A DNA stretch of 6,552 nucleotides from Candidatus Latescibacterota bacterium (GTDB taxonomy: Bacteria; Latescibacterota; MVCY01): positions 1 to 6,552 of the forward strand of contig JAUWEO010000103.1 of assembly GCA_030608245.1 (NCBI GenBank), written 5' to 3'. A program made the translations under genes and the position numbers. Positions within the stretch are counted from its first letter, which is position 1; the number at the start of each line of letters is the position of its first letter. The notes beneath the pieces are model-generated. The model had not been told where the DNA came from, ran no database searches, and saw only the letters and a list, made by a program, of their open reading frames with translations. This document shows, one piece after another, positions 4,768-6,552 of the stretch.

Positions 4768-6552
4768 ATGTCTAAGCCCTTATCATCGCCGACGGACCCC
4801 TGGGACACCCGGTTCGGGTTTTTCTGGTACAATGACAAAGAGATCTTCCATGCCACCCAGGACGACCTGAATCGTCAGGCCGAGGCATTCGCCGCCACGG
4901 GCATCAACCACGTGATTACCTTCAGTTGTACGCATTTCCGCTGGTCTTTTCGGCGGCACTGGGATATTATTTCCGAGGCCCTGTCGCGTGTGGTGCAGGC
5001 CTGTCACCTGCATGGCATCCGGGTCACCGAACACCACTCCAGCCATCTGACCTTTAACCCTCTGAATCAGGAGGAGGAAGATTACATAGACCGGGTGCTT
5101 CGACTTCGGGGAGGATCATCCCGGGCATCGTGGCCGCACCTGCGGGAGGACTGCGATGCCGACCCGGACATCGGCGGCGTTCCGCTCTCTTCTTTCCGTC
5201 AGATAGACGGACGCACGGGCAAGTGGGCGCGTACGGGCTATCACGGATGGTGTTTGTGTTTTAATAATCTGGATTACCGGCGGGCCTATCTGGCCTATCT
5301 GGAGACGCTCTACGCAGTGGGCATCGACGGGATCATGACCGACGATGTTCAGTGGTTCGGGGAGGGCCATGCCTGTGCCTGTCCGCACTGCCGGAGATTG
5401 TTCAACGAGCAGACGGGACATGAGATGCCCGATCCCGGAGTGGACTGGGATGCCTGGCACGGGAATTACGACGATCCATCCTACGTGGCTTGGCTGGATT
5501 TCCGTTTCCGCTCCAACGAGGACTTTCACGCTGCAGTCAAGGCCCACTACAAGAGCCTCGGTCTGTCTCCGCTCCGGCCCAACTACGTGTCCACTGCGCT
5601 GAACCGAAATTGGACGGCATACACCCTGGAGACCTTGCCGGACCTGGACTGGGTGTTCCAGGAATGCTGTTTTTCGACCATTATCCGCTATTCCTGGCCT
5701 CATTGGGCTGTTGAGGCTGGCCACCGCCTTGCGGTAGGCCGATGGAGAAATATTCCCGCCATGGCGATGTTCTATCCGGACCGCCCGGACACCACGTTGT
5801 TCGCCTGGGTACTGGCGATGATCTGGGGCCCGATGTATCTGGCTACGCCCGAAGGCTTTTCTCTGAACGAACAGGAGAAAAAGCTCCGTTCGTTTGAGAA
5901 GGTCCACTGCCGGCTCCTCAGGGGCCAGAGGCGTTTGAGCCGTCTGGGATTCTACGATTCCAGGGCGAACCGGAATCTCTACGGAAATGCCGAAGCCCGC
6001 AGCCTCCTTGGCCTGCGGACGTGGATACAAGCCTGCTATCGCCGTAGCATTCCATTCGATCTGTTCCAGCAAGAGGAACTGGATCGGTTAGGGGAATACG
6101 ACGTGGTGGTGCTCAACGAAGTGGCGCTTCTTTCGGATGAAGAGCTGGTCGCCTTCCATGCCTTCGTAAACGACGACGGCACACTGTTGTGGACAGGCCG
6201 AACTGGAACTCGGGACGAGCGAGGGGTGCTCAGATCCAGCGATGTCCTCACACGGCTATGGGCGCTGAAGGGGAATGTCAACGTGGAGGACGGAGAAGTA
6301 ATGGCAGTCCATCCGATCGGAAAGGGGAAGTTGGTGACGGTGGCAGGTGACTTTGCTTTGGGTCCCATAGAGCCCGCGTACAACGCAGATCGCTGGCAGA
6401 GGGAGGAAGTACGCGTTCCATTCCAGGCGGTATCAGAAGAAGAGCGAAAGATACGGGAGCAGATCACGGACTTGCTGGTCGGGTTCCTTCCTGACGGTGC
6501 TGATCTTGAGACCGAGAATCTGCCCCGGGACGTGATCGTCACCGCGTACGAG
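4768..6552 (+). CDS. GH42-like / hypothetical glycosyl hydrolase with beta-galactosidase trimerisation-like domain (3' end outside window)
   Basis: Reading from ATG 4768 gives 595 codons with no stop to the window edge, so the gene is C-terminally partial. Residues ~15-380 look like a TIM barrel. 'GIDGIMTDDVQWFG' (185-198) resembles the beta-4 end where GH42 enzymes have their acid/base, with D192/D193 where those enzymes have Asn-Glu. Next comes C203-x-C205-x-x-C208, the spacing of the zinc cysteine cluster of GH42 A4 beta-galactosidase. C162 or C164 may supply a fourth ligand. Residues ~440-530 ('YDVVVLNEVALLSDEE' at 444-459, then 'VNDDGTLLWTGRTGTRDERG') match the flavodoxin-like beta-galactosidase trimerisation domain. 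The family assignment is GH42-like or the related 'hypothetical glycosyl hydrolase 6' group. No signal peptide is seen, so action is probably cytoplasmic on an imported or released glycoside. GC-ending codons such as CTG, GCC and GAC are frequent, unlike the amidohydrolase genes. Confidence 0.78.
   Translation, partial: MSKPLSSPTDPWDTRFGFFWYNDKEIFHATQDDLNRQAEAFAATGINHVITFSCTHFRWSFRRHWDIISEALSRVVQACHLHGIRVTEHHSSHLTFNPLNQEEEDYIDRVLRLRGGSSRASWPHLREDCDADPDIGGVPLSSFRQIDGRTGKWARTGYHGWCLCFNNLDYRRAYLAYLETLYAVGIDGIMTDDVQWFGEGHACACPHCRRLFNEQTGHEMPDPGVDWDAWHGNYDDPSYVAWLDFRFRSNEDFHAAVKAHYKSLGLSPLRPNYVSTALNRNWTAYTLETLPDLDWVFQECCFSTIIRYSWPHWAVEAGHRLAVGRWRNIPAMAMFYPDRPDTTLFAWVLAMIWGPMYLATPEGFSLNEQEKKLRSFEKVHCRLLRGQRRLSRLGFYDSRANRNLYGNAEARSLLGLRTWIQACYRRSIPFDLFQQEELDRLGEYDVVVLNEVALLSDEELVAFHAFVNDDGTLLWTGRTGTRDERGVLRSSDVLTRLWALKGNVNVEDGEVMAVHPIGKGKLVTVAGDFALGPIEPAYNADRWQREEVRVPFQAVSEEERKIREQITDLLVGFLPDGADLETENLPRDVIVTAYE

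Noticed and set aside
5116..6072. Long antisense open frame of 318 codons
   Set aside because: It lies entirely opposite the GH42-like gene, whose GC-rich codons readily open the reverse frame. Its translation is rich in Pro, Arg and Gln and shows no recognisable motifs.
6036..6542. Antisense open frame of 168 codons, rich in Ser and Arg
   Set aside because: Its low-complexity composition is typical of a shadow frame, and the + strand gene continues through the region with clear domain motifs.

Overview
The window is a run of six genes, all on the + strand, with no RNA genes, insertion sequences or CRISPR arrays that I can see. It looks bacterial: genes are tightly packed, start at ATG, and five of them follow strong purine-rich Shine-Dalgarno sites. 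I cannot name the organism. There is no rRNA, and base composition is intermediate and uneven, so an uncultured or environmental bacterium is only a guess.

Layout. (1) Bases 1-674 hold the C-terminal part of an EamA/DMT-type membrane permease whose start lies outside the window. (2) 693-2006 encodes a cysteine Ntn-hydrolase of the C45 / acyl-CoA:6-aminopenicillanic acid acyltransferase type. (3) 2023-2772 and (4) 2790-3605 encode two tandem amidohydrolase-2-type TIM-barrel proteins. The second keeps every metal and catalytic position. The first keeps the scaffold but has lost all of them, so it looks like a pseudoenzyme. (5) 3658-4698 encodes a cytoplasmic, divergent sialidase-like beta-propeller with four Asp boxes. 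(6) 4768 to the window end encodes a large GH42-like glycoside hydrolase. It is a single open frame of at least 595 codons that runs off the edge, with a CxCxxC zinc-type motif and a beta-galactosidase trimerisation-like domain.

Gaps between genes 1-4 are only 16-18 bases, so those genes are probably co-transcribed. The gaps before genes 5 and 6 are 52 and 69 bases. The last gap carries a five-copy heptamer repeat. GC content appears to rise from the amidohydrolase pair to the glycosidase, so the right-hand carbohydrate genes may have a different history.

Taken together the genes suggest an intracellular catabolic pathway: an importer or exporter, an amide-bond hydrolase or acyltransferase, a metal-dependent hydrolase or decarboxylase with a catalytically dead partner, and two glycosidase-type enzymes without signal peptides. 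A glycosylated or N-acylated small molecule is a plausible substrate, but the substrate is inference. The most notable observation is the adjacent dead/active amidohydrolase pair.
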